Below the pieces are notes generated by a model. That model did not search any database and was not told where the DNA came from. It saw nothing but the letters and a program-made list of their open reading frames with translations. Source: Variovorax paradoxus (GTDB taxonomy: Bacteria > Pseudomonadota > Gammaproteobacteria > Burkholderiales > Burkholderiaceae_C). From it: a stretch of 64,000 nt of DNA. The stretch is taken from contig CP063166.1 of the NCBI GenBank assembly GCA_016806145.1, forward strand, positions 1,054,001 through 1,118,000, read 5' to 3'. The position numbers and the translations under genes were made by a program. The stretch's first letter is position 1, and each line of letters starts with the position of its first letter. Of the stretch, positions 15,317 through 24,686 are shown piece by piece.

Positions 15317-16045
15317 ATGGGCAACTGGGATTGGCAGGTCTTCCTGCAGGACCCCGGGGGGGAATATCCGACCTATCTGCAATGGATGCTGTCGGCCTGG
15401 GGCTGGACGGTGTCCGTGGCACTGTTGGCGTTGATCGTCGCGTTGGTATTGGGTTCGCTGGTCGGCATCGTCCGCACCCTGCCCGACAACCCGTGGCTGG
15501 TGCGCCTGGGCAATGCCTGGGTCGAGCTGTTCCGCAACATTCCGCTGCTGGTGCAGATCTTCCTCTGGTACCACGTCATTCCGGCGCTGGTGCCGGTCAT
15601 GAAGGGCGTGCCGAGCTTCATCCTGGTGGTGCTGGCGCTGGGCTTCTTCACTTCCGCGCGTATCGCCGAGCAGGTGCGCTCGGGCATCCAGGCGCTGCCC
15701 AAGGGCCAGCGCTACGCGGGCATGGCGGTGGGCTTCACCACGACGCAGTACTACCGCTACGTGATCCTGCCCATGGCCTATCGCATCATCATCCCGCCGC
15801 TCACGAGCGAGACGATGAACATCTTCAAGAACTCGTCGGTCGCGTTCGCCGTGTCGGTCGCCGAACTCACCATGTTCGCCATGCAGGCGCAGGAAGAAAC
15901 CTCGCGCGGCATCGAGGTCTACCTCGCGGTGACGGCGTGCTACGTGGTGTCGGCCCTGGCGATCAACCGGCTCATGGCCTTCATCGAGAAGAAGACCCGC
16001 GTGCCGGGCTTCATCGTCTCGGCCAGCGGCGGCGGAGGACACTGA
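15317..16045 (+). CDS. gltJ: Glutamate/aspartate ABC transporter permease
   Basis: This 242-residue inner-membrane protein has a HisM-type permease domain. Several hydrophobic segments are visible (WGWTVSVALLALIVALVLGSLVG, FILVVLALGFFTSARIAEQ). The cytoplasmic EAA-type loop, IQALPKGQRYAGMAVGF, contacts the ATPase. It pairs with GltK to form the channel for Glu/Asp. The start at 15317 is preceded by GAAGGAG. One base separates its stop from the gltK start, consistent with translational coupling. Confidence 0.92.
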   Translation: MGNWDWQVFLQDPGGEYPTYLQWMLSAWGWTVSVALLALIVALVLGSLVGIVRTLPDNPWLVRLGNAWVELFRNIPLLVQIFLWYHVIPALVPVMKGVPSFILVVLALGFFTSARIAEQVRSGIQALPKGQRYAGMAVGFTTTQYYRYVILPMAYRIIIPPLTSETMNIFKNSSVAFAVSVAELTMFAMQAQEETSRGIEVYLAVTACYVVSALAINRLMAFIEKKTRVPGFIVSASGGGGH

Positions 16046-16046
16046 C

Positions 16047-16736
16047 ATGATGAATCTCGACCTGTCCTTCTACAACTGGGACGTCATCAGCAACTTCGTC
16101 GTCAAGGGCTTCTACTTCAGCATCATGCTGACGGTGGTGGCCACGATCGGCGGCGTGATCTTCGGCACGATCCTCGCGCTCATGCGCCTGTCGGGCAAGA
16201 AGTGGCTCGATGCGCCCGCGGCGCTCTACGTCAACGGCATGCGCAGCATTCCGCTGGTGATGGTGATCCTGTGGTTCTTCCTGCTGGTGCCGGCGTCGTT
16301 CTATTCGCTGTTCGGCTCGGTGGGTTCCAACTACCGCTCCGAGATCTCGGCCGTGATCACCTTCGTCGCGTTCGAGGCCGCCTACTTCAGCGAGATCATG
16401 CGCGCGGGCATCCAGTCGATCCCGCGCGGCCAGGTGAACGCGGGCCAGGCGGTGGGCATGACCTACGGCCAGAACATGCGTCTCGTGGTGCTGCCGCAGG
16501 CCTTCCGCAACATGCTGCCGGTGCTGCTCACGCAGACCATCATCCTGTTCCAGGACACCTCGCTGGTCTACGCCATCGGCGCCTACGACATGCTCAAGGG
16601 CTTCGAGACCGCGGGCAAGAACTTCGGCCGCCCGATCGAGGCCTACCTGCTCGCCGCGGTCGTGTACTTCGTGATGTGCTATGCGCTGTCGTACCTGGTG
16701 AAGCGCCTGCACAAGAAAATCGCCATCATCCGCTGA
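16047..16736 (+). CDS. gltK: Glutamate/aspartate ABC transporter permease
   Basis: This 229-residue HisM-family permease has an N-terminal FSIMLTVVATIGGVIFGTILAL membrane segment. Its coupling loop, IQSIPRGQVNAGQAVGM, is an EAA motif. It forms the second half of the channel with GltJ. It lies in operon with gltJ (1-base gap) and gltL (26-base gap, good GGAGAG upstream of gltL). Length and topology are normal. Confidence 0.92.
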   Translation: MMNLDLSFYNWDVISNFVVKGFYFSIMLTVVATIGGVIFGTILALMRLSGKKWLDAPAALYVNGMRSIPLVMVILWFFLLVPASFYSLFGSVGSNYRSEISAVITFVAFEAAYFSEIMRAGIQSIPRGQVNAGQAVGMTYGQNMRLVVLPQAFRNMLPVLLTQTIILFQDTSLVYAIGAYDMLKGFETAGKNFGRPIEAYLLAAVVYFVMCYALSYLVKRLHKKIAIIR

Positions 16737-16762
16737 CAGAGCACTGAACCGGAGAGAAAGAA

Positions 16763-17512
<750 letters not shown>

Positions 17513-17537
17513 GCGCTGCGCCTTGCGGCGAACGACG

Positions 17538-17570
17538 AGGGCCATGCCGGCGACGGCGTAGCCCTTTTTT
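17538..17570 (+). terminator. Terminator of the glt operon
   Basis: AGGGC and GCCCT pair across an inner GCCG/CGGC helix with a three-base internal loop, followed by six T residues. It lies 25 bases after the gltL stop. Confidence 0.7.
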
Positions 17571-17650
17571 CATGGCGCCGAACTCCTGGCCGTCGGGGCT
17601 TTCATGCGACCATCTCTCGCTGTTGCCGTATTCGCACGGAGGTGAAAAGA

Positions 17651-18070
17651 ATGGGCGTCCATCCATCCAGATACCGCGCCGCGGCGCTCTGCACGGCGGC
17701 TGCTTTGATGACGCTGATGCCGGCGCATGCCGCCGAGAACTGGACCGAGATCGCGTCCACCCCGCGCAAGAAGGTGCTGCTGCAACGCGATTCGATCCGT
17801 CCGCATGGCGATGCCGTCGAGGCCTGGACGCTTTACCGCTACGACGAACTGCAGACCGATGTCGGCAAGACACCGTTCCGCACCTCGCGCTACCTCTACG
17901 ACTACGACTGCAAGGGCGCGCGCGAGAAGATGCGCCGCGTCGTGAGCCACAACGGGCCACTGGAAGCGCACGACATCGACTTGAGCCGGCGCAGCGAATG
18001 GAAGGCGGTGGGTGGGCCGACGACGGTGAGCGGGATCGTGTTCGAGAACGTGTGTGCCAAGCGGCGTTGA
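17651..18070 (+). CDS. Small exported protein, surface-adhesin-E-like
   Basis: This 139-residue protein has a signal peptide of about 30 residues ending AHA. The mature domain has the pattern of the Adhesin_E family: W-x-x-I near the start, a KVLLQRDSIR strand, WTLYRY, then YDYDCKG and a second Cys near the C-terminus (ENVCAKR). The two cysteines could form a disulfide in the periplasm. Proteins of this type are common in Burkholderiales and their function is mostly unknown. The ATG at 17651 follows GGAGG by 8 bases. It stands alone between the glt operon and a convergent GST gene. Confidence 0.7.
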   Translation: MGVHPSRYRAAALCTAAALMTLMPAHAAENWTEIASTPRKKVLLQRDSIRPHGDAVEAWTLYRYDELQTDVGKTPFRTSRYLYDYDCKGAREKMRRVVSHNGPLEAHDIDLSRRSEWKAVGGPTTVSGIVFENVCAKRR

Positions 18071-18102
18071 CCGGTGCGTGACGACGCCACGATGGCGCCG
18101 TC

Positions 18103-18735
18103 CTACCTGAGCCCTTCGGCATCGAGCGCCTTGCGAACCGCGGGCCGCGCCCGCACGCGTCGATACCAGTCCCGCAGGTTGTCCAGCCCATCGAAATGGA
18201 TGTCGGCCCTGTAGACGGACGCCAGCCACGCGGCCTGGCCCCATTGGGTCAGCGCATAGAGGTACGCGTCGGCGGCCGTGAAAGTGTCGCCCATCAGGTA
18301 GTCGCGGCCGGCAAGCTGCGCGTCGATCCAGGCATAGCGCTGCTCGAGCTTGGGCTTCGCGGTCTCGACGCCGTACTTTCCGGCGAGCACGGCATAGAGC
18401 AGGGGAATGAAGCCCTTGTGGATTTCCGAGGTCAGGAAGCTCAACCACTCCTGCAGGCGATAGCGCTCGAGGCTGCCGTTCTCCGGCGCGAGGCGCGATG
18501 CCGGCTTCAGGTCGGCCAGGTACTGGACGATGGCGGGGCCTTCGCGCAGCAACGTGCCGTCGTCGAGCTCGAGCAGCGGGACATAGCCGAAGGGACTGAG
18601 TTCGCGGAAGTCGCGGCCGTCCTGCGTCCTGTGCGTCTTGTGGTCGACCTTGACGAGGTCGAAGTCGAGGCCGAGTTCGTTCAGCACGATGTGGGGCGAG
18701 AGCGAGCACGCGCCGGGGATGTAGTAGAGCTTCAT
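18103..18735 (-). CDS. Glutathione S-transferase (beta class, GstA-like)
   Basis: This 210-residue two-domain GST has an N-terminal thioredoxin fold, YYIPGACSLSPHIVLNELGL, with the beta-class Cys10. The cis-Pro motif YVPLLELDDG and the glutathione-binding LREGPAIVQYLAD follow. The C-terminal helical domain runs from about residue 90 and includes the structural motif GDTFTAADAYLY. It conjugates or reduces electrophiles with glutathione in the cytoplasm. It is divergent from an HxlR-type regulator with about 140 bases between them, so that regulator probably controls it. Confidence 0.93.
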   Translation of the reverse strand: MKLYYIPGACSLSPHIVLNELGLDFDLVKVDHKTHRTQDGRDFRELSPFGYVPLLELDDGTLLREGPAIVQYLADLKPASRLAPENGSLERYRLQEWLSFLTSEIHKGFIPLLYAVLAGKYGVETAKPKLEQRYAWIDAQLAGRDYLMGDTFTAADAYLYALTQWGQAAWLASVYRADIHFDGLDNLRDWYRRVRARPAVRKALDAEGLR

Positions 18736-18830
18736 GGGTTCTTCGATGGGCGGGAGGCATGGCGCTGGGGAGCACCTCGGGCCATGTTAGGAACCGGGCG
18801 TGGATTTGGAAGAAGGCACATAAACTGCCT

Positions 18831-18853
18831 CTAGGTTAAAAAAATATACCTGT
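18831..18853. promoter_or_regulatory. AT-rich imperfect dyad between gst and hxlR-type gene
   Basis: An AT-rich patch with AGGT (18833-18836) and ACCT (18848-18851) as outer half-sites stands out in otherwise GC-rich sequence. It lies in the shared promoter region and is the best candidate binding site for the HxlR-type regulator. The call rests on position and composition only. Confidence 0.3.
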
Positions 18854-18876
18854 GGCCCTCTTCTCACTCGCGTGCT

Positions 18877-19200
18877 ATGAAATCGAACGTCTCGGGTTGT
18901 TCCGTCGAGGAAGCCATGCGCCTCCTGGGCGGCCGCTGGCGACTGCTTCTGGTGTCCTATCTGGTCGACGGACCCAAGCGATTCAACGAATTGCGCCGCG
19001 ACGTGCCCGGCATTTCTCAGCGTTCGCTGACCCTGGACCTGCGCGCGCTGGAGGAGGCCGGGCTCGTGCAGCGAACCGTTCATGCCACGGTGCCGGTCAA
19101 GGTCGTGTACCAGCTCACGCCGGACGGCGAGCGCCTGAAGCCCGTCGTCAGCGTGATGATGGAATTCGGGCTGTGGCTGAAGGCCAGGGCCGCGGTCTGA
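18877..19200 (+). CDS. HxlR-family transcriptional regulator
   Basis: This 107-residue winged-helix protein has the HxlR/MarR-like pattern CSVEEAMRLLGGRWRLLLVSYL. DGPKRFNELRRDVPGISQRSLTLDLRALEEAGLV follows as the recognition helix and wing region. A Cys at position 8 sits where several HxlR regulators have their redox- or electrophile-sensing Cys. It is divergently paired with a glutathione S-transferase, which fits control of detoxification. Length and domain are normal. Confidence 0.9.
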   Translation: MKSNVSGCSVEEAMRLLGGRWRLLLVSYLVDGPKRFNELRRDVPGISQRSLTLDLRALEEAGLVQRTVHATVPVKVVYQLTPDGERLKPVVSVMMEFGLWLKARAAV

Positions 19201-19230
19201 GCCGCGCGTTCGAGCGCTGACCCGGCCCTC

Positions 19231-20208
19231 TCAAGGCAAGCGCGCGATCCCCCGCGTCAGCAAATCGAAGAACCCCTGCGCATCCCCGTCCGCGATCCAG
19301 CGCACGTTCGCCGGCTTCTTCAGCCCCCCATACCAGTCCACCACCGTCTGCCCGAACCCCAGCCCTTCGCGGCTGTCGATCGCCACGTTGACCCAGCGGC
19401 CGTCGAACAGCGAGGGCTGTAGCAGGTAGCCGATCACGGTCGCGTCGTGCACCGGCCCGCCGGGCAGGCCGTAGTACTGCATGTCGTGCCGCACATAGGC
19501 ATCGAGGATGTCGGCCACGATCCGGCCGGCCTCGTTACCGAGGCCGCGCAGCCGCGCGATGCGCTCGGGGGTGGCCAGCACCTTGTGCGTGAGGTCCAGC
19601 GGCAGCATGGTGATCGGTACGCCGCTGCCAAGCACGATCTCGGCCGCATGCGGATCGGCGAAGACGTTGAACTCGGCCGTCGGCGTGATGTTGCCGCCGT
19701 TGAAATGCGCGCCGGCCATGAGCACCAGCTCGCGCAGGCCGCGCACGATGTCGGGCGCCTGCGCGAGCGCCAGCGCGAGGTTGGTCTGCGGGCCGAGCAT
19801 CGCGAGCGTCACGCTTTGCGCGGGCGCGGCGCGCAGGGTGTCGATCAGGTAGTCGACCGCATGCCCTTCGGCCAGCGGCTGCGCGGGCTCGTGCACCTGC
19901 ACGCCGGTGATGCCCTCGCTGCCGTGGATGTCGGCCGCGTAGATCGGTGCGCGCAGCAGCGGTCGCTGCGCGCCGCCGTAGATAGGAACGTCGGGCCGCT
20001 GCCCCCACTCGCGCGCCAGCCGCGCGTTGCGCGAGGTCTTGGCGAGCGGCACGTTGCCGGCCACTGTCGTCAGCGCCCGGATCTTCAGGCGCTCGGGCGA
20101 GGCCATGGCGAGCAGCAGCGCGATCACGTCGTCGGCACCGGGGTCGGTGTCGATGATCAGCGTGTGGACGGTGGTGTCGTCGGAAAGCGGGGGCGTGTTC
20201 GTCGGCAT
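19231..20208 (-). CDS. Inosine/uridine-preferring nucleoside hydrolase family protein
   Basis: This 325-residue hydrolase carries the calcium-binding DTDPGADD motif at residues 20-27, plus VAGNVPLAKTSRNA, GPQTNLALAL and EFNVFADPHAA, all hallmarks of the IunH family. It cleaves the N-glycosidic bond of ribonucleosides for purine/pyrimidine salvage. The start at 20208 has GGAG 6 bases upstream. The frame remains open further upstream but only as an antisense shadow of the next gene. It is co-directional with the hydrolase at 20268 and separated from it by 59 bases. Confidence 0.92.
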   Translation of the reverse strand: MPTNTPPLSDDTTVHTLIIDTDPGADDVIALLLAMASPERLKIRALTTVAGNVPLAKTSRNARLAREWGQRPDVPIYGGAQRPLLRAPIYAADIHGSEGITGVQVHEPAQPLAEGHAVDYLIDTLRAAPAQSVTLAMLGPQTNLALALAQAPDIVRGLRELVLMAGAHFNGGNITPTAEFNVFADPHAAEIVLGSGVPITMLPLDLTHKVLATPERIARLRGLGNEAGRIVADILDAYVRHDMQYYGLPGGPVHDATVIGYLLQPSLFDGRWVNVAIDSREGLGFGQTVVDWYGGLKKPANVRWIADGDAQGFFDLLTRGIARLP

Positions 20209-20267
20209 GCGGGCTCCATGCAGGCGCGACGGAGCGCGCGCCTGCGGGCAGCCAGTCTGCCAGAGCT

Positions 20268-21098
20268 TCAGCCCAGGAGCCGCCTGGCGAAGAAGGCCAG
20301 GATCTCGTTGCGCGCGGCGATGGTCGGCTGCCCGGCCTCGTCGATCAGGTGCGCGGTGACCACGCTGTGCGGGCTCGCGACCATTTGGGCGAAGAAGGGC
20401 GGCGTGTCGGGATTGGCCGCGCTGTCGGGCAGCACGCGCGCCACGAAGCGGTCGCCCAGCGCCTGCGAGAACGCAGCGAAGCGCTCGGCCTTGCAGAACC
20501 TGTCGCCGTCGAAGCGGTAGGCCATCACCGTCAGGTCCTCGCGCTCCAGGCGCTCGCGCACGGCGGCCAGCTCGTCGGCGGCCACGTTGGTACCGGCCGC
20601 GTCGTCGAGCGGCAGCGAGGGCTGGCACACCACGGGCGCGAGCACGGCGCGCTCGAGCATCATCGACAGCGCGAAGTTGCCGGTGAAGCACATGCCGATC
20701 GCGCCCACGCCGGCGCCGCCGCATTCGGCGTGCGCGAGCCGCGCGAGCGCGCGCAGCCATTGCGTGACGGGGCTCGAGGCGTTCGATGCGAAGGCGCGGA
20801 ACTCGGCGCTCACGCAAGCGCGCTTGAACACCGCCGCGCCTTCCTCGGCCTGCGGCACGGCCCCGTCGCGGCCGAACAGCGAGGGCATGTAGACGGTGAA
20901 GCCCGCATCGCGCACCCAGCGCGCGAAGCGCGCCACCTGCGGGCTGATGCCGGGCATCTCGGTCATCACGATCACGGCGGGGCCGTGGCCCATCAGGTAG
21001 ACCTTCTTGGCGACGCCGTCGAGTTCGATCTCGCGCGAGGAGAAGTCGTCGAGCGGGTCGTCGCGGTCGAGCGCTCGGGTGGCGGGTGCGTGGGTCAT
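20268..21098 (-). CDS. Dienelactone hydrolase family protein
   Basis: This 276-residue alpha/beta hydrolase has its nucleophile in GMCFTGNFAL. The nucleophile is Cys137, as in true dienelactone hydrolases, not Ser. Upstream, the strand VIVMTEMPGISP and the turn PSLFGRDG also match the family. A role in aromatic ring-cleavage product hydrolysis is known for DLH, but no ring-cleavage genes are adjacent here. The protein is divergent from a GlxA-type regulator with about 117 bases between, which is the likely controller. C-terminal HLIDEAGQPT provides a candidate His. Confidence 0.82.
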   Translation of the reverse strand: MTHAPATRALDRDDPLDDFSSREIELDGVAKKVYLMGHGPAVIVMTEMPGISPQVARFARWVRDAGFTVYMPSLFGRDGAVPQAEEGAAVFKRACVSAEFRAFASNASSPVTQWLRALARLAHAECGGAGVGAIGMCFTGNFALSMMLERAVLAPVVCQPSLPLDDAAGTNVAADELAAVRERLEREDLTVMAYRFDGDRFCKAERFAAFSQALGDRFVARVLPDSAANPDTPPFFAQMVASPHSVVTAHLIDEAGQPTIAARNEILAFFARRLLG

Positions 21099-21215
21099 GG
21101 CGTGGGCGGTGGGTTGGTCAGCGGGGTGGATGAAGCTTGTATTGGGCCCACCGGCCGTTCAGAATGGCAGTGTCCTGTTTGACTGTTTCAGGGCCAAATC
21201 GGACAAAGCTTCACC

Positions 21216-22181
21216 ATGCACGACTTCACGATCCTGGTGCTGCCCGGCGCCTTCGCCTCCAGCGTGGCCGCCACGGCCGACATCCTCGGCGCCGCGCGCT
21301 CGGTGGCCGCGCGCGCCGGCGTGGCGCCGCCGCGCTGGCGGCTGTGCTCGCCGGCAGGCGGCATGGTTGCGCTGCGCTCGGGCATGCACATCGACACCGT
21401 GCGCCTGCCGACTCGCGCGCGCGACGACCGCTCGACCTGGGTGGTGCCGGGGCTCGGCCTCGACACGCCCGAGCAGATCCGCCACTGCCTCGAGAGCGAG
21501 GACGCCGCGCGCGCCATCGACGGGCTCGCGCGCCATGCGCGCGCCGGTGGCCAGGTCGCGGCCTCGTGCTCGGCGGTGTTCCTGCTCAATGCGGCGGGCC
21601 TGCTGCAGGGCCGCCGCGCGACCACCTCGTGGTGGTATGCCGCGCTGCTCAAGCGCATGGCGCCCGATTGCACCGTCGACGTCGACCGCATGGTCTGCGC
21701 CGACGGCCCGGTGGTCACGGCCGGCGCGGCCTTCGCGCAGACCGACCTGATGCTGCACCTGCTGCGCGAACGCTGCGGCAGCGCGCTCACCGACCTGGTG
21801 TCGCGGCTGCTGCTGATCGACGGGCGCCAGGCGCAGGCGCCGTTCATCGTTCCCGAGCTGCTGGCCAACGGCAACGACCTGGTGGCGCGGCTCGCGGCGC
21901 GTGTGGAAGCGGCGCTGCCCGCGCCCCCCTCGGTGAGCGAGCTGGCGCGCGAGTTCTGCATGTCGGAGCGCACGCTCGCGCGCCACGTGATGAAGGCCAC
22001 CGGCAAGAGCACGCAGGCGCTGTTGCAGGGGGTGCGGCTGCGGCGCGCGCGGGCGCTGCTCGAGTCCAGCCGGATGACGGTCGACCAGGTGGCCGGCGCC
22101 GTCGGGTATCAGGACGCCACCGCGCTGCGGCGCCTGATGAAGAAGGTGGCGGGCGCGAACCCCAGCCGCTATCGCAACTGA
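21216..22181 (+). CDS. GlxA-type transcriptional regulator (DJ-1/PfpI-like plus AraC HTH)
   Basis: This 321-residue regulator has an N-terminal DJ-1/PfpI amidotransferase-like domain (FTILVLPGAFASSVAATADIL ... ASCSAVFLLNAAGLL, with Cys at the elbow). A C-terminal AraC-type double HTH follows from about residue 225, with VSELAREFCMSERTLARH and MTVDQVAGAVGYQDATALRRLMKK. It probably activates the divergent dienelactone-hydrolase-like gene. The intergenic region contains an imperfect inverted repeat around AAGCTTGTATTGGGCC (21135 onward) and GGGCCAAATCGGACAAAGCT (21191 onward). Confidence 0.88.
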   Translation: MHDFTILVLPGAFASSVAATADILGAARSVAARAGVAPPRWRLCSPAGGMVALRSGMHIDTVRLPTRARDDRSTWVVPGLGLDTPEQIRHCLESEDAARAIDGLARHARAGGQVAASCSAVFLLNAAGLLQGRRATTSWWYAALLKRMAPDCTVDVDRMVCADGPVVTAGAAFAQTDLMLHLLRERCGSALTDLVSRLLLIDGRQAQAPFIVPELLANGNDLVARLAARVEAALPAPPSVSELAREFCMSERTLARHVMKATGKSTQALLQGVRLRRARALLESSRMTVDQVAGAVGYQDATALRRLMKKVAGANPSRYRN

Positions 22182-22210
22182 GGCGCGCTGGCCCGCGCGG
22201 CGCTTGGCCC

Positions 22211-23245
22211 TTACTTCTTGCGCGCCGCGATCGCCTTCTCGGCGCGCGTCACGAGGTCGGCACCCACCGTCGGCTTCCACTTCTCGTACACCGGACGCGT
22301 GGCCTTCACGAAGGCGTCGCGTTCAGCGGGCGTGAGGCTGGTGACCGTCACGCCCATGGCCGCGATGTCCTTGAGCACGGGCTTGTCGGCTTCCACCAGG
22401 CCCTTGCGCGCGATGACGATTTCTTCCTTGCCGGCGTCGATCGCGGCCTGGCGCACGATCGCCTGGTCGGCCGGCGTCCACGAGGCCCAGATCTCCTTGT
22501 TGACCACGAACACCAGCGGGTCGGCCACATAGCCCCAGGTGGTCACGAACTTCTGGCCCACGGTGTGCATCTTGAGCACGGTGAACAGGAACAGCGGGTT
22601 CTCCTGGCCGTCGACGGCGCCGCTGGCGAGCGCGGGCTGCGCATCGGCCCAGCTCATCTGCGTGGGATTGGCACCCAGCGCGGTCAGCATGTCGGAGTAG
22701 ATCGGCGAGCCGACGACGCGGATCTTCATGCCCTTGACGTCGGCCGGCGTCTTGATCGGCCGCTTCGAGTTGGTGATCTCGCGGAAGCCGTTCTCGCCCC
22801 AGGCCAGCGGTACCACGCCCGCCTTGTCGAGGGTCTTGAAGATCTCCTGGCCGACCTCGCCCTGCGTGAGGGCGTCGATGGCCGCGTAGTCGGGCATCAG
22901 GAAGGGCATCGAGAACAGGTTGAGCTGCTTGACCTGCGGCGACCAGTTGATGGTCGAGCCCACGGCCATGTCGATCACGCCCTGGCGCAGCGCGCTGAAC
23001 TCGCGCGTCTGGTCGCCTTGAATGAGCGACACGCCCGGGTACAGCTTGATGTTGATGCGGCCCTGGGTGCGCTCCTTCACGAGGTCGGCCCAGATCTTTC
23101 CGGCCTGGCCCCAGGGCGTGGGCGGGCCCAGCACCAGCGACATCTTGTACTCGGCCTTGTAGGCGGCCTGCGCCATGGCGCCGGTCGTGAATGCTAGAGC
23201 GGTGGCGGCCATCGCGAGGCCCAGCAGAGTGCGGCGGAATTTCAT
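22211..23245 (-). CDS. dctP: TRAP transporter solute-binding protein
   Basis: This 344-residue periplasmic protein has a signal peptide (MKFRRTLLGLAMAATALAF...AMAQA). The DctP-fold features include the conserved Arg region of MKIRVVGSPIYSDM, which binds the ligand carboxylate, and NSKRPIKTPADVKG. It captures an organic acid for the DctQM membrane unit encoded upstream in the same operon. The start at 23245 is supported by GAGGAG 8 bases upstream. It is the last gene of dctQ-dctM-dctP and is separated from dctM by a large inverted repeat. The substrate cannot be specified. Confidence 0.9.
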   Translation of the reverse strand: MKFRRTLLGLAMAATALAFTTGAMAQAAYKAEYKMSLVLGPPTPWGQAGKIWADLVKERTQGRINIKLYPGVSLIQGDQTREFSALRQGVIDMAVGSTINWSPQVKQLNLFSMPFLMPDYAAIDALTQGEVGQEIFKTLDKAGVVPLAWGENGFREITNSKRPIKTPADVKGMKIRVVGSPIYSDMLTALGANPTQMSWADAQPALASGAVDGQENPLFLFTVLKMHTVGQKFVTTWGYVADPLVFVVNKEIWASWTPADQAIVRQAAIDAGKEEIVIARKGLVEADKPVLKDIAAMGVTVTSLTPAERDAFVKATRPVYEKWKPTVGADLVTRAEKAIAARKK

Positions 23246-23280
23246 CTGATCTATCTCCTCGTTGAAAAAATCGGGCAGCC

Positions 23281-23372
23281 GGACGCGAAGAACGCGAAGG
23301 TTTCGCGAAGGACGCGAAAGGAACATCCTTTTTCTTTTTTGCGTCCTTCGCGAAACCTTCGCGTCCTCTGCG
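23281..23372. repeat. Inverted repeat between dctM and dctP
   Basis: Positions 23293-23315 and 23341-23363 are perfect reverse complements (23 bp), extended imperfectly outward, around a short A/T-rich loop. The arms consist of GCGAAGG/TTCGCG-type units repeated in tandem. The sequence looks like a dispersed intergenic element. It could also stabilise or attenuate the TRAP mRNA between the permease and binding-protein genes. Confidence 0.8.
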
Positions 23373-23387
23373 TTCGGCTGTCCGCGT

Positions 23388-24686
23388 TCAATACCCCAGC
23401 TTCCTGGGCAGCCACAGCGCGAGTTCGGGGAAGGCGATCACCAGCACCATCACCACGAACATCGAGAACAGCATCCAGCCGACCCAGCGCACGGTCTCCT
23501 CCATGCGCACCTTGGCGATGCGGCACGACACCATCAGGTTGACGGCCAGCGGCGGCGTGAACTGGCCGAGCGCGACCTTGAGCGTGAGGATCACGCCGAA
23601 CCAGACCGGGTCCCACTTGTAGTACTGAACGATCGGCAGCAAGAGCGGCACGAAGATCAGGAAGATCGAGACACCGTCGAGGAACATGCCGACCGTGATG
23701 AGCAGCAGGATCAGCAGCGCGAGCACGCCGTATTCGCCCAGGCCCGAGTTGACGATGGCGCGCGTCACCGGATCGATCACGCCGAGCGTCGACAGCGAGT
23801 AGGCGAAGATGCCCGCGAGCGAGACCACCAGCAGGATCACCGCCGACAGTTCGCCCGATTCGCGCAGGATGACGAACAGGTCGCGGACCTTGATGGTGCG
23901 GTGGATGCACATGCCGACGAAGAGGCCGTAGAACACGGCGACCACGGCCGCCTCGGTGGGCGTGAACCAGCCCGCGCGCATGCCGCCGAGGATCAGCACC
24001 GGCGCCGCCAGGCCCCAGGTGGCTTCGCGGAAGCTCTTCCAGAACGGCGGGCGCGGCAGGGTGGATTCGAGCGCGCCCATCTTGTGCTTGCGCGCCAGCC
24101 ACACGGCCGGAATCATCAGCGCCAGGCCGGCCAGCACGCCGGGCACCATGCCGGCGGCGAACAGCGCCGGCACCGAGGCGCCGGGCACCAGCACCGAGTA
24201 GACGATGAAGGCCACCGAGGGCGGGATCAGGATGTCGGTGGCCGCGGCGGCGCCGACCACGCTGGCCGAGTAGGCGGCCGGATAGCCGGCGCGCGACATC
24301 GCGGCGATCATCACCGCGCCCACCGCGGCGGCATTGGCCGGGCCCGAGCCCGAGATGCCGCCGAGGAACATCGCGACCGCGATCGCCACCAGCGGCAGCA
24401 TGCCCGAGCCGCGGCCCACGATGGCGATGGCGAAGTTCACCAGCCGCAGCGCGACGCCCGAGCGGTCGAAGATCGAGCCGACCAGCACGAACATCGGAAT
24501 GGCGAGCAGCGGGTACTTGCCGAGGCCGGCGTAGAAGTTCTGCGGCACCGCGAGCAGGCCGAACCACTGGGCGTCGGTGTTGGCGAGCGCGATGCAGGCC
24601 GCGCCGGCGAGGCCGAGCGCCGCGCCGATGGGCACGCCCACCAGCATCATCAGCAGGAAGGCGACGAACAGGAGCGTGGCGATCAT
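23388..24686 (-). CDS. dctM: TRAP transporter large permease
   Basis: This 432-residue integral membrane protein is hydrophobic throughout, starting MIATLLFVAFLLMMLVGVPIG. It carries the DctM family motifs around LAIPMFVLVGSIFDRSG and GSGPANAAAVGAVMIAAMSR. It is the sodium- or proton-coupled transport subunit. The start at 24686 overlaps the dctQ stop by 4 bases (ATGA), which indicates translational coupling. Length is normal for the family. Confidence 0.92.
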   Translation of the reverse strand: MIATLLFVAFLLMMLVGVPIGAALGLAGAACIALANTDAQWFGLLAVPQNFYAGLGKYPLLAIPMFVLVGSIFDRSGVALRLVNFAIAIVGRGSGMLPLVAIAVAMFLGGISGSGPANAAAVGAVMIAAMSRAGYPAAYSASVVGAAAATDILIPPSVAFIVYSVLVPGASVPALFAAGMVPGVLAGLALMIPAVWLARKHKMGALESTLPRPPFWKSFREATWGLAAPVLILGGMRAGWFTPTEAAVVAVFYGLFVGMCIHRTIKVRDLFVILRESGELSAVILLVVSLAGIFAYSLSTLGVIDPVTRAIVNSGLGEYGVLALLILLLITVGMFLDGVSIFLIFVPLLLPIVQYYKWDPVWFGVILTLKVALGQFTPPLAVNLMVSCRIAKVRMEETVRWVGWMLFSMFVVMVLVIAFPELALWLPRKLGY

